NCBI GenBank assembly: GCA_944326455.1 | Contig: CALVEA010000001.1 | Location: forward strand, 1-64,000 | Length of the DNA: 64,000 nucleotides | Direction of reading: 5' to 3' | From: Candidatus Gastranaerophilales bacterium | GTDB taxonomy: Bacteria; Cyanobacteriota; Vampirovibrionia; Gastranaerophilales; Gastranaerophilaceae | Part shown: positions 17,403 through 25,990 of the stretch, piece by piece | Numbering within the stretch: the first letter of the stretch is position 1 | Layout: the number at the start of each line of letters is the position of its first letter | Notes under the pieces: model-generated | Databases searched by the model: none | What the model was told of the DNA's origin: nothing | What the model saw: only the letters and a program-made list of their open reading frames with translations | Translations under genes and position numbers: made by a program

Positions 17403-20003
17403 ATGAATTGTTTTTTCAGAGACCAGTATGAAGCATTGGCTAAAGCTACAAAACCCTACCAATATGTAGGAGGAGAGTACTTTTCATATAATAAAGATTT
17501 TGATTCTGCAACAGTTAGATTTGCATTTGTATTTCCTGACAAATACGAAATCGGAATAAGTAATCTAGGTGTAAGAATTATCTATGACAGGGTTAATTCT
17601 CAGCCGAGAATGCTAGCTGACAGAGTCTATGCGCCGGAGCCGGATTTCATGCCGGAATCTTTATACGGAGTAGAATCAAAAAGACCTCTAAAGGATTTTG
17701 ACGGTATCGGGTTTTCTCTCCAGTATGAGCTTTCTTACCCGACAGTTCTAAAAATGCTTGATATGTCCGCAATTCCTGTAAGAAACGAAAACAGAACTGA
17801 TGAACACCCCATTATACTGGCAGGCGGACCATGTACTTTTAACCCGCTTCCTATGTGCGAATTTATAGATGTTTTTTGTATCGGTGACGGCGAAGAAATG
17901 ATGGTGGAAGTCTGCCGGGTTCTGGAAAAGACAAAAGGTTTACCCAGAAAAGAACGCATAGCAGAACTTTGCAAAATCAAAGGCTGCTGGAGCAGGGAGG
18001 GGGTAAATATAGGAACAAATGGAAACATCCTTTCCTCTACTTTAGGAAAAGACAGTGCAGAAGCCGGTTTTTCACCTGTCGAAAAAAGATTATCCCCCTT
18101 GATTAATGAGTATACTCCGACCGCTTACCCGATTCCGTTTTCTAGTTCTGTACACGATAGAGCTATTGTTGAAATACGACGCGGATGCGGAAGAATGTGC
18201 AGGTTCTGTCAACCCGGGCACGTTACCCTCCCAATCAGAGAACGGGAAGCGGAAGATATTATCAAGATTACAAAAGAGCTTGTAAATAATACCGGCTATG
18301 ATGAATACTCGCTCTTATCACTTTCTTCAAACGATTATTCAAATATTAATGAAGTTATTAAAGAGCTGGCAGTTGACTTTAACAAGCGCAAAATCTCCGT
18401 ATCTCTTCCAAGCCAGAGGATTGACGGATTCAATCTTGAACTTGCAAATTTAATGCATTCAGTTAGAAAATCCACAATGACTCTTGCGCCGGAAGCCGGC
18501 AGCCAGAGACTCAGAAATGTTATTAAAAAGAATATTTCTGAAGAACAGATTCTAAATGCAGCCCTGACTCTATATAAAAACGGCTGGTCAAAAATCAAAT
18601 TTTATTTTATAGCGGGGCTTCCGACAGAGACATTGGAGGATATGGACGAGATGGCAGAACTCTTATCCAAAATCAAATACCGCTCTAAACTCTTAAAAAA
18701 AGAACTCGGGCTTAATCACGGGTTTGAGATAACCTGTACTCTTTCGATATTCGTACCTAAACCATTTACCCCTTTCCAGTGGTGCCCGCAAATGGATTTA
18801 GACGAAGTAACAGCACATATTCATTACCTCAAAGAAAAAACTAAACACTTAAAAGGGGTAAAAATAAACTATCATGAAAAATTTGTATCTCAAATAGAAG
18901 CCGTGCTTACAAGAGGGGATTCTTCTCTCTGTAAATATATAGAAGCTCTTTATAATAAAGGATGCTATCTGGATGCCTGGGGAGAACATTTTGATAAAAA
19001 TGTTTGGGCAGAAACCGCAGAAGAATGCGGATTATCTTTAAAAGAACTTGCTGAAAAATCGTATGAACTTAATAAGGTTCTTCCTTGGGATTTTATTAAT
19101 ACAGGGCTTTCAAAAGAATGGCTCCAAAACGAATATAACGAAGCTTTTAATCAGCCAAAAGAATTTAACCTCCAGCCTACTTGCGAAAACAAATGCGTGC
19201 AATGCGGTGTTTGTCCGAATCTTAAGACGCATAAAGTGCTGGCAAAACCTTACAAAGCGTCAGAAGAGGCGCAAAAAGTTCTTAATATTGAACAGCCTGA
19301 CCCGACAAGGGCGCACCCTGACCCTAATATACCAATTTATAAATACAGGCTCAAAATCACTAAAAAAGGAATCCTAAAGTATTTTTCCCATCTTGATTGG
19401 CAGAATACTTTCCATAAAGTCTTAGCAAGAACGGGCTTGAATGTTGTGTATTCCCTTGGTTTCAACCCTACAATGAAAGTCTCTATGGGAATTGCGCTTC
19501 CGCTGTTTGCAGAAAGTGAAGGAGAACTTGTTGATATTGAACTCTATGACAATTTATCCCCGAAAGAAATTGAGAATATAATCAATCCAAAACTCCCGGA
19601 CGGCGCAAAAGTCATAGATGTTAAAGCTATTGATAAAAGCTCCCCGGCTATTGATATAACCGCTTTCTGGGCAGAATATAGAATTACTCCTTATAATAAA
19701 TCAAATCAAGATTCTCTTTACAATTTTGAAAAATTCCGCTATGATGTAGAAAAGGTTTTATCTTCCTCTGAAATTTTAATCACGAAGAAAAACAAAAAAG
19801 GTTTAGAAAAAACAACAGATATTAAGAAATCTATAGGTTTATATAGGTTTGAAAATGAAAGTCTGTTCATATATCTTAAAACCGGTCAAGGTTCCGACAT
19901 TCCTGCCTTGAGGGCAGATAGTTTAATGGAGCTTGTTAACAAAGAACAACTATTTGAAGTAACAAGAATTCGATTCCTTGACGAAAAATTGAGAGAATTA
20001 TAG
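17403..20003 (+). CDS. Fused radical SAM protein with C-terminal DUF2344 (TIGR03960/TIGR03936 type)
   Basis: About 866 aa. The N-terminal part is a B12-binding-like region, followed by a radical SAM domain with the CxxxCxxC cluster motif in RRGCGRMCRFCQPG, and TLAPEAGSQRLR and FYFIAGLPTET further on. A four-cysteine patch CENKCVQCGVC lies near residue 600. The C-terminal DUF2344 (about 640-866) has YRLKITKKGILKYFSHLDW and LGFNPTMKVSMGIALPL. The reaction is not established. The fusion is common beside rng/rne, as here. The start is placed at 17403, six bases after GGAGGAAAG. An upstream ATG at 17376 lacks a ribosome binding site. Confidence 0.88.
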   Translation: MNCFFRDQYEALAKATKPYQYVGGEYFSYNKDFDSATVRFAFVFPDKYEIGISNLGVRIIYDRVNSQPRMLADRVYAPEPDFMPESLYGVESKRPLKDFDGIGFSLQYELSYPTVLKMLDMSAIPVRNENRTDEHPIILAGGPCTFNPLPMCEFIDVFCIGDGEEMMVEVCRVLEKTKGLPRKERIAELCKIKGCWSREGVNIGTNGNILSSTLGKDSAEAGFSPVEKRLSPLINEYTPTAYPIPFSSSVHDRAIVEIRRGCGRMCRFCQPGHVTLPIREREAEDIIKITKELVNNTGYDEYSLLSLSSNDYSNINEVIKELAVDFNKRKISVSLPSQRIDGFNLELANLMHSVRKSTMTLAPEAGSQRLRNVIKKNISEEQILNAALTLYKNGWSKIKFYFIAGLPTETLEDMDEMAELLSKIKYRSKLLKKELGLNHGFEITCTLSIFVPKPFTPFQWCPQMDLDEVTAHIHYLKEKTKHLKGVKINYHEKFVSQIEAVLTRGDSSLCKYIEALYNKGCYLDAWGEHFDKNVWAETAEECGLSLKELAEKSYELNKVLPWDFINTGLSKEWLQNEYNEAFNQPKEFNLQPTCENKCVQCGVCPNLKTHKVLAKPYKASEEAQKVLNIEQPDPTRAHPDPNIPIYKYRLKITKKGILKYFSHLDWQNTFHKVLARTGLNVVYSLGFNPTMKVSMGIALPLFAESEGELVDIELYDNLSPKEIENIINPKLPDGAKVIDVKAIDKSSPAIDITAFWAEYRITPYNKSNQDSLYNFEKFRYDVEKVLSSSEILITKKNKKGLEKTTDIKKSIGLYRFENESLFIYLKTGQGSDIPALRADSLMELVNKEQLFEVTRIRFLDEKLREL

Positions 20004-20025
20004 TTTGGTAAAGGATTTAAGACAA

Positions 20026-21756
20026 ATGAAAGAAACAACTTTAGCTAACAAAATTGTCATAGCTGAGCGTGATAATATTGCTGCAGTTATGGAAAACGGA
20101 AAAGTTTCAGAATTTTTTGTACACAGAGGCGAAATAATTTTAGGCGATGTTTACCTCGCGCAGGTTGAAAACATACTGCCGAGTATTGAAGCGGCTTTTG
20201 TCAATGTAGGCTCTGATAAAATGGGATTCCTGCACGCACAAGATGTCTCCGGGAAAGGAGCTTTGCAAGACAAACTAAAACCTAAACAGAAAATTGTTGT
20301 TCAGGTTGTAAAAGAGCCTACAGGACATAAAGGTCCCAGAGTTACTACAGAAATATCACTTCCGGGCAGATTTTTGGTTCTTATGCCGAACGAAACCGGG
20401 ATTAATGTTAGTAAAAAAATTACTTCCGCTAAAGAAAGGGCAAGATTAAAATCCGTAGTTAATCTCCTAAAACCCGTAGGAGTCGGAATTATTGTAAGAA
20501 CAGAAGCTGAAGGACAGACAGAAGCTGACATTCAGGAAGATTTGGAAATCCTTCTTGAAAAGTGGAATAATATTGTAACTTCGGCTGAAAGCCTTACTCC
20601 GCCAAGCCTTCTTTACAGAGATCAGGACTTATTATACAGAGTTATCCGTGAAGCCTGCAATGAAGATACTCAGGAAATTATTGTAGACACGGCTTTTGCA
20701 ATGAACAGAGTACAAAACCTGCTCCAGAACTGGCACATGAATAAAAACATTAATGTAACCTTATATAAAGGCTCTGAACCTCTTCTGGTTGCAATGGATA
20801 TTCATAAAGAGATTAAAGCAGCCCTGCAGATGAAAGTTAACCTTCCGTCCGGCGGATATCTCTTTATACAGACAACAGAAGCTCTGACAGTTATTGATGT
20901 TAACAGCGGTAAATTTACAAACTCTGCAACTCAAGATGAAACTATACTTAAAACTAATATTGAAGCGGTTCACGAAATTGCAAGACAGTTAAAGTTAAGA
21001 AATATCGGCGGTATGATTATTATCGACTTTATTGATATGACCTCCCGTGTTGATAAGCTCACAATGATGGAAGAGCTTGAAATGGCAATGGAGCAAGACA
21101 AAGCTAAACCTCAAGTCGGGCAGCTTTCTGACTTGGGTCTTGTTGAAATGACCCGTCACCGTCAGGGACAGGCAATCAGCGAAATATTTGCAAAAAGATG
21201 CCCTCACTGCCAGGGGAACGGATATATTATGGAAGATATTAAGTTTGCATCAGCAACATCTGAAGGCGAATACAGAGCAAAAGCCGCTAAGCTTAAGCTT
21301 CCTGTAAGCAACAGAAAGAATAACAAATTTAACAAGTTCAATAATCAGAACAAGCCGGAAGAGGTAACACCGATTGAAACACCGGTTCAGGAAGAAAAAC
21401 TTGAACAAACGTCTAACCCTTCTGTTGAGGCTCAGGAAGCTGTAAACGAAATTAAACAGGAAAAAGAAACAAGAAAGAAAAACTCAAGAAAACCTAAGTT
21501 TGATAAAAGAAAAGTCAAAGAAGAAGTTTCTTCACCTGATTTAGCTCAAACAGTTATTACTGAAGGGGCGGAAATAGAACCTGTAATCCCGACTCCTGCT
21601 GAACAAGAAGAGGTTAAGGCAGAAGTTCCGGAAGAATCAACTGTTGAAGAAACAACAGAAGAAAAACCTAAAAAAACACGTTCAAGAAGACCTAACAGGA
21701 ATACTCAAAGAAAATCAAGAACTACAAAAAAGAGTGCTAAAAATGCAGAAGAATAA
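20026..21756 (+). CDS. rng: Ribonuclease E/G
   Basis: Single-strand endoribonuclease of mRNA decay and rRNA processing. An S1 domain is split around GDVYLAQVENILPSIEAAFVNVG. The catalytic DNase-I-like part has TVIDVNSGKF and MIIIDFID, which carry the Mg-binding aspartates, and the zinc-link CPHCQGNG follows. From about residue 425 a low-complexity Lys/Glu/Pro-rich tail replaces any recognisable degradosome scaffold. The ATG at 20026 is preferred because family members begin about nine residues before IVIAERD. A TTG at 20005 is possible. It follows the radical SAM gene immediately. Confidence 0.93.
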   Translation: MKETTLANKIVIAERDNIAAVMENGKVSEFFVHRGEIILGDVYLAQVENILPSIEAAFVNVGSDKMGFLHAQDVSGKGALQDKLKPKQKIVVQVVKEPTGHKGPRVTTEISLPGRFLVLMPNETGINVSKKITSAKERARLKSVVNLLKPVGVGIIVRTEAEGQTEADIQEDLEILLEKWNNIVTSAESLTPPSLLYRDQDLLYRVIREACNEDTQEIIVDTAFAMNRVQNLLQNWHMNKNINVTLYKGSEPLLVAMDIHKEIKAALQMKVNLPSGGYLFIQTTEALTVIDVNSGKFTNSATQDETILKTNIEAVHEIARQLKLRNIGGMIIIDFIDMTSRVDKLTMMEELEMAMEQDKAKPQVGQLSDLGLVEMTRHRQGQAISEIFAKRCPHCQGNGYIMEDIKFASATSEGEYRAKAAKLKLPVSNRKNNKFNKFNNQNKPEEVTPIETPVQEEKLEQTSNPSVEAQEAVNEIKQEKETRKKNSRKPKFDKRKVKEEVSSPDLAQTVITEGAEIEPVIPTPAEQEEVKAEVPEESTVEETTEEKPKKTRSRRPNRNTQRKSRTTKKSAKNAEE

Positions 21757-22186
21757 GATTTTTTCTATAGTTTTGGCATTATGTTTAATAATGCCGGCAA
21801 GCGTTATGGCTGAGGATATTTATTCAAATATCCTCAATCAGCCGCAACAAGCAGAATCTCAGGTTGAACAAACTGTTCCTGCAGCACAGCCGTCAGAATC
21901 TGCAGTTAAAAACAATACACAAGCTGTACAAAACCCGTCTGCTGAGGCAGAAACCTTTAAGCAGCCGATAAGCAGAAGAAAAATTGCTAAAAAATTTCTT
22001 GCTGCTATGGGCGGTGTAGTTATCTCTTCGCTTTTAATCTTTTTTATCTTGAGTCTGTATAACAGGATTAGAGAAAAGATATTAAATCAGATTAAAACAC
22101 CGGAAGGAGAGACATCGCTTGAAACTCCGAATAACCTGGAAGGTGCTGTTAAGACATTTCTTGAAAAAACTGACTGGGAACAGTAA
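21743..22186 (+). CDS. Exported single-span membrane protein downstream of rng
   Basis: A 147-aa protein. The start MQKNKIFSIVLALCLIMPA-SVMA-ED is a clear signal peptide, which favours the ATG at 21743 even though it overlaps the end of rng by 14 bases. A Gln/Glu/Ala-rich extracytoplasmic stretch follows, then a transmembrane helix (GGVVISSLLIFFILSLY) with a basic flank and a soluble tail of about 45 residues. Function unknown. The overlap with rng and the 15-base gap to rsmI place it in that operon. Confidence 0.65.
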   Translation: MQKNKIFSIVLALCLIMPASVMAEDIYSNILNQPQQAESQVEQTVPAAQPSESAVKNNTQAVQNPSAEAETFKQPISRRKIAKKFLAAMGGVVISSLLIFFILSLYNRIREKILNQIKTPEGETSLETPNNLEGAVKTFLEKTDWEQ

Positions 22187-22201
22187 CACACAGGAGTATA
22201 T

Positions 22202-23011
22202 ATGACAAGAGAGTTTCAGTTTTATATAGTACCTACTCCAATAGGAAATATTCAGGATATTACTTATAGAGCTGTAGAAATCTTGAAATCTGTTGATTTA
22301 ATTGCATGCGAAGACACACGAGTTACCCAAAAGCTGCTATATCATTATGATATTAGGACAAAATGCATTTCATATCATAAGTATAATGAACGTGAGCGGG
22401 TTGACTTCTTTTTAAAAGAACTCCGGGACGGGAAAAAAATTGCCCTTGTATCAGATGCAGGGACTCCAATGATTTGTGACCCCGGAGGGGTTTTGATACA
22501 AGAACTTCTAAAAAATAATATAACTTTTACATCTCTTCCCGGGGCATGTGCTGTTACCACGTTTCTTTCACAGGTTCCAAGAGAAGGTGAAGAGTTTACT
22601 TTTATAGGATTTATCCCGAGAACTGAAAAGCAGATTAAAGAACTTGCGGTTAAATATTCTGACAGGAATCTCGTGTTCTACGATTCACCGGAGAGAATAA
22701 TTAAAACCTTAGAATTTATTGAATCTGCAAGACCTAATGCCATAGCTGCTTTGGGAAGAGAATTGTCTAAGCTTTTTGAAGAAATTAAGACAGGACCGGT
22801 AAGTGAAATTATTGAGTATTTTAAATCAGGAATAAAAGGGGAAATTGTTTGTATGATATTTGCCGAACAATCTTTTGAGGATACTCAAGTAATACATAAA
22901 ATACAGGAATTAAAGTCGAAAGGGTTCAAGGATAAAGAGATTTCCGTTATATTATCCACTCTTTTCGGGCTGAATAAGAATGAGGTTTATAAAAAGAGTT
23001 TGGATTTGTAA
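22202..23011 (+). CDS. rsmI: 16S rRNA (cytidine1402-2'-O)-methyltransferase
   Basis: Methylates C1402 in the decoding centre of 16S rRNA. The 269-aa tetrapyrrole-methylase-fold protein has the RsmI hallmarks VPTPIGNIQDITYRA at 9-23, ACEDTRVTQKLL, LVSDAGTPMICDPG, SLPGACAVTTFLS and FYDSPERI. GGAG lies just upstream. Last gene of the run that starts with the radical SAM gene. Confidence 0.95.
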   Translation: MTREFQFYIVPTPIGNIQDITYRAVEILKSVDLIACEDTRVTQKLLYHYDIRTKCISYHKYNERERVDFFLKELRDGKKIALVSDAGTPMICDPGGVLIQELLKNNITFTSLPGACAVTTFLSQVPREGEEFTFIGFIPRTEKQIKELAVKYSDRNLVFYDSPERIIKTLEFIESARPNAIAALGRELSKLFEEIKTGPVSEIIEYFKSGIKGEIVCMIFAEQSFEDTQVIHKIQELKSKGFKDKEISVILSTLFGLNKNEVYKKSLDL

Positions 23012-23110
23012 AACTTTGTAAACATTTCTGTAAAAATCCTAAAGTTTTTCAAAAATTTGCCGATAAGTATATTACGGACGATACATTTACCAGAAAGGAT
23101 TAAGCAGGAT

Positions 23111-23266
23111 ATGTTAAAAAAGATTGCTAACCCCACAAATAACACCTTCAGTGGCGTTGAATTTATATTAAGAGGAGCCAAAAAACGAAGAGCCATGGCT
23201 ATTTCTAATGCAGTTACGGTAAATAATGAAACCGGAATTCAAATCAAACTGCAAGCTGTGAAGTAA
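23111..23266 (+). CDS. Small 51-aa basic protein with N-terminal TFSG motif
   Basis: Starts MLKKIANPTNNTFSGVEF and continues with a basic segment RGAKKRRAMAI. The NTFSG stretch sits where other proteins of this window carry xFxG/SFG motifs. GAAAGGATTAAGCAGGAT precedes the ATG and gives a good ribosome binding site. The 38-base tail before a strong hairpin terminator supports a short, real transcription unit. No fold recognised. A reading frame starting further upstream exists but has no ribosome binding site. Confidence 0.5.
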   Translation: MLKKIANPTNNTFSGVEFILRGAKKRRAMAISNAVTVNNETGIQIKLQAVK

Positions 23267-23304
23267 TGGGACCTGACGATTAAGTAAGATGGTTGAGAGT
23301 ATGA

Positions 23305-23340
23305 ATGGGCGCGTGTTTTGATACCAAAACACGCGCCCAT
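23305..23340. terminator. Strong 16-bp hairpin terminator
   Basis: ATGGGCGCGTGTTTTG pairs perfectly with CAAAACACGCGCCCAT around a four-base loop, followed by TATTTTATTAA. It lies between the small 23111 gene and the convergent thiG. Confidence 0.8.
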
Positions 23341-23353
23341 TATTTTATTAACT

Positions 23354-24127
23354 TTAATTCTTACCTACAATATTAACAAGAGGAGATGAAGCACTGGCAA
23401 ATGCTTTCACAGGTATTCTTCCGGCTTCATAAGCAGTACGCCCCGCTTGCACACCGAGTTTAAATGCTTCTGCCATTTTAACAGGGTCTTGAGCTTGAGC
23501 TATTGCAGTATTAACAAGACAGAAGTCAGCTCCTTGTTCCATAACAAGAGAGGCTTCGGATGGGACTCCTAGTCCCGCATCGACGACAACTGGAACTTGA
23601 GCTTGTTCAATAATTATTTTAATATTTTCAAGAGTTTTAACCCCTTGCCCTGTACCGATTGGAGAAGCAAGCGGCATAACAGTAGCGCAGCCTATTTCTT
23701 CAAGTCTTTTAGCCAATACTGGATCCGGATTTATGTAAGGTAAAACAACAAACCCTTCGTCAATTAAGATTTTAGCAGCTTCAAGAGTTGCGATTGGGTC
23801 AGGCATGAGGTATTTAGGGTCAGGAATAACCTCAAGCTTAATCCAGTTATTAATACCCATCGCGCGGGAAAGTCGCGCTACTCGCAAAGCTTCATCAACG
23901 GTAGCACAGCCGGCTGTATTAGGAAGAATCCAATATTTGGATGTATCAATATGTTCCAGGATATTTTCGTGCCCCGGGGCTTTCATATCGACTCTTCTTA
24001 TAGCTACCGTAATAATATCGGCGCTGGAAGCTTTCAGAGCTTGTTCCATAATCTCGTAAGAACTGTATTTGCCGGAACCAATCATTAATCTGGATGAAAA
24101 TTCTTTATCTGCAATTTTAATACCCAT
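23354..24127 (-). CDS. thiG: Thiazole synthase
   Basis: Makes the thiazole phosphate moiety of thiamine from deoxyxylulose-5-P, ThiS-thiocarboxylate and dehydroglycine/iminoacetate. The 257-aa TIM barrel shows RLMIGSGKYSSYE, TVAIRRVDM, ILPNTAGCATVDEALR, KLEVIPDPKYLMPD, VMPLASPIGTGQGV and VVDAGLGVPSEAS. AAGGAGGG precedes the ATG. It stands alone: no thiS, thiF, thiH/O or TPP riboswitch is visible in the surrounding sequence, so the partner genes must be elsewhere or absent. Confidence 0.96.
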   Translation of the reverse strand: MGIKIADKEFSSRLMIGSGKYSSYEIMEQALKASSADIITVAIRRVDMKAPGHENILEHIDTSKYWILPNTAGCATVDEALRVARLSRAMGINNWIKLEVIPDPKYLMPDPIATLEAAKILIDEGFVVLPYINPDPVLAKRLEEIGCATVMPLASPIGTGQGVKTLENIKIIIEQAQVPVVVDAGLGVPSEASLVMEQGADFCLVNTAIAQAQDPVKMAEAFKLGVQAGRTAYEAGRIPVKAFASASSPLVNIVGKN

Positions 24128-24214
24128 AATAAATACCCTCCTTGATAAGAAGATTATACAACTAAAAAAGACTTTGAAAAATAAAGATGTTTATGATATG
24201 ATTGAGTTGCGTCT

Positions 24215-24304
24215 GGAGAAGTGGCCGAGTAGGCTTAAGGCGGCACCCTGCTAAGGTGTTGTGTGGGGCAACCTGCACCGAGGGTTCGAATCCCTCCTTC
24301 TCCG
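24215..24304 (+). tRNA. tRNA-Ser(GCT)
   Basis: 90 nt. The acceptor GGAGAAG pairs with CTTCTCC, with discriminator G. D-arm GCCGAG...GGC. The anticodon loop CTGCTAA gives GCT (reads AGC/AGU). Long class-II variable arm, T-arm GAGGG-TTCGAAT-CCCTC. No encoded CCA. The last 18 bases recur at 29031-29048. Confidence 0.97.
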
Positions 24305-24307
24305 AAT

Positions 24308-24342
24308 AAAAACGGATATGGCTTTAGTCATATCCGTTTTTA
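24308..24342 (+). terminator. Terminator of tRNA-Ser
   Basis: AAAACGGATATG - loop - CATATCCGTTTTTA directly after the tRNA. Confidence 0.85.
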
Positions 24343-24423
24343 TTTTGTGCGAGAGGATGAGGAAACTTTTTTTGAGGGTTGCTGTATTTTAATGTCAGAT
24401 TTGAATATATGCTATTAACTGTC

Positions 24424-24624
24424 GGTTGGGCATACCTGCCCAACAATACTAAATTATAACCGTCGGAAGTTGTGTGATGTCAATTTTTTAATAGGTCGGA
24501 ACTGGACTTTATTAGGGCTTTAATTCACAAAGAATACCTAGAAACCAGCTTATTATCCAAAAAAATCAAAGAATTTTAGTAATCCAGTTAAAGTCCTATT
24601 AATTGTTGGGCTATAAGCCCAACC
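24424..24624. repeat. Pair of GTTGGGC palindromes in a gene-free gap
   Basis: The gap 24305-24708 has no gene. It holds the tRNA terminator and two similar palindromes in opposite orientation: GTTGGGCataccTGCCCAAC (within 24424-24447) and GTTGGGCtataaGCCCAAC (within 24602-24624). Each is flanked by ATTG/CAAT on the side facing the other. This looks like a 201-bp REP-pair or MITE-like unit. Confidence 0.45.
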
Positions 24625-24708
24625 TACAAACTCCCCCGATTCTTTTTCTCGTATTATACAGGAAACAAAATCCGTTTTAAAGTTATTGCGCGCTTGAGCA
24701 GAATGTCT

Positions 24709-25332
24709 TTATCCCCTGTCAAGCAGGGTATTAACGGAATCATAGATTTTTTGAAAAGTTTGATTAGGCGCAAGCTTCGGACATCTTCGCATTGTATTTC
24801 CTTTTGTATATGAGCTTAAAACATCTGTCAGTTCCGCAAGCGGCTTAATTATATTTTTGGCAAGCGTTCTCATAAGCAGAATCCCCAAAGCCCAGGTCAT
24901 AATTGCAAGGAAGGTTATAACCCACGCGGCAGCCGAGCTCAGCCTTTTTGCACTTAATGCCGCGTCTTTCATAGCAAGCCTGTTAAGACGCGAAAGTTCA
25001 ATTATATTATCTACGGTAATTTCTTTATACTCAGCATTCTTAAATCCCTTTTTGTAGTTCTTTTCAATTTTTTTAATAGCCTCTGCTTCGCCTTTTTCCG
25101 TAATATTTGCCTCTCCGTCTCTAAGTGCCTGTTCAAAAAGCTTTATATCTTTTTTGATAGTAAGCGCGGACATCATTTGCTCGGTTATATAAAGAGAGCG
25201 TGTATTATGTTTGTTTATTTGTTCAATTGCAGGTGCCAGCCTAAAAAACCCTCTAATCCCTGCTATAGCCAGAATTGTTGAAAAAATTAATATCAAAATA
25301 AAAGAAGAGTAAAAAGATTTTGAAAAGTTCAT
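24709..25332 (-). CDS. Two-span sensor-like protein with HAMP domain and no output domain
   Basis: A 207-aa protein. TM1 is at about 8-30 (SFILILIFSTILAIAGI). An extracytoplasmic helical region of about 100 residues follows, of the 4-helix-bundle type (ITEQMMSALTIKKDIKLFEQALRDGE). TM2 is at about 135-155. A HAMP-like segment comes next (LAKNIIKPLAELTDVLSSYTKGN). The protein ends about 20 residues later, with no kinase, cyclase or chemoreceptor module. Its ATG overlaps the ktrA/trkA stop by one base (TAATG), so it is co-translated with the potassium uptake genes. It may sense membrane or ionic state and act on the transporter, or be a truncated receptor. Confidence 0.65.
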   Translation of the reverse strand: MNFSKSFYSSFILILIFSTILAIAGIRGFFRLAPAIEQINKHNTRSLYITEQMMSALTIKKDIKLFEQALRDGEANITEKGEAEAIKKIEKNYKKGFKNAEYKEITVDNIIELSRLNRLAMKDAALSAKRLSSAAAWVITFLAIMTWALGILLMRTLAKNIIKPLAELTDVLSSYTKGNTMRRCPKLAPNQTFQKIYDSVNTLLDRG

Positions 25333-25979
25333 TATTTATTCTCCTCAATCATTTTTGCAATAGCATCCTCCGTGCATACAAGAAGAAGCTTATCTTTTGT
25401 ATCCAAAATTTCGTTTGGAAAAGGTCTTGTAAGTTTGTTTCCTTTTTTGATTGCAGCGACAATAATTCCGTATTTGTTCGGAAGAGCCAGTTCTATTAAA
25501 TTTTTACCTTCCATAAACGGCTGCACGTTAATTTCCAAAAGCTGAATATTTTCAGAGGTTTCATCGTTGATAATATTCTGGAAAAGAATTTTATACGCAA
25601 ACTTTTTTCCGTACTCCGCATCCGGATTGATAACGTTCTTTGCGCCGACTGCCTTAAGAATTCTCTCGTGAATTTTATCAGTCGCCCGTGCAATAATATT
25701 TTCACACCCCATTTGTTTCAGAATGGCAGTAGTTAAAATAGAAGGTTCTCTTGCTCCGATTGCACAAATAACAACATCTCTCTCCTTCGGACAAAGCCTT
25801 GCCATAGCAGTTTCGTCAGTCGCATCAAGACAAATTGCATCGTCTAAAAAACTGGCAGCTTCTTCTACAAGTTCCTTATCAGAATCAGCCGCAATAACTT
25901 CTGCCCCTTTTTCGGATAAAGTTCTTGCAAGCGACATTCCAAATTGTCCCAAACCTATTATTAACACTTGTGTAGACAT
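25332..25979 (-). CDS. ktrA: K+ uptake regulatory subunit KtrA/TrkA (RCK domain)
   Basis: A 215-aa RCK protein that binds nucleotide and gates the membrane K+ channel subunit. The N-terminal Rossmann motif is LIIGLGQFGMSLARTL, with the acidic end AADSDKE. Then CLDATDE and VVICAIGAREPSI, and a C-terminal RCK_C domain (about 138-212: LLEINVQPFMEGKNLIELALP...DKLLLVCTED). Length fits the single-RCK KtrA type rather than the duplicated E. coli TrkA. It starts 11 bases after the trkH/ktrB stop. Confidence 0.9.
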   Translation of the reverse strand: MSTQVLIIGLGQFGMSLARTLSEKGAEVIAADSDKELVEEAASFLDDAICLDATDETAMARLCPKERDVVICAIGAREPSILTTAILKQMGCENIIARATDKIHERILKAVGAKNVINPDAEYGKKFAYKILFQNIINDETSENIQLLEINVQPFMEGKNLIELALPNKYGIIVAAIKKGNKLTRPFPNEILDTKDKLLLVCTEDAIAKMIEENK

Positions 25980-25990
25980 TATTTTATCTC

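Noticed and set aside
19048..19377. 109-aa frame inside the radical SAM gene, and similar frames inside topA, rng, flhA and trmFO
   Set aside because: All are shadows of well-supported genes on the other frame or strand.
24128..24214. TPP riboswitch before thiG
   Set aside because: The 87-base stretch lacks the conserved CUGAGA and ACCUG elements of the THI box.
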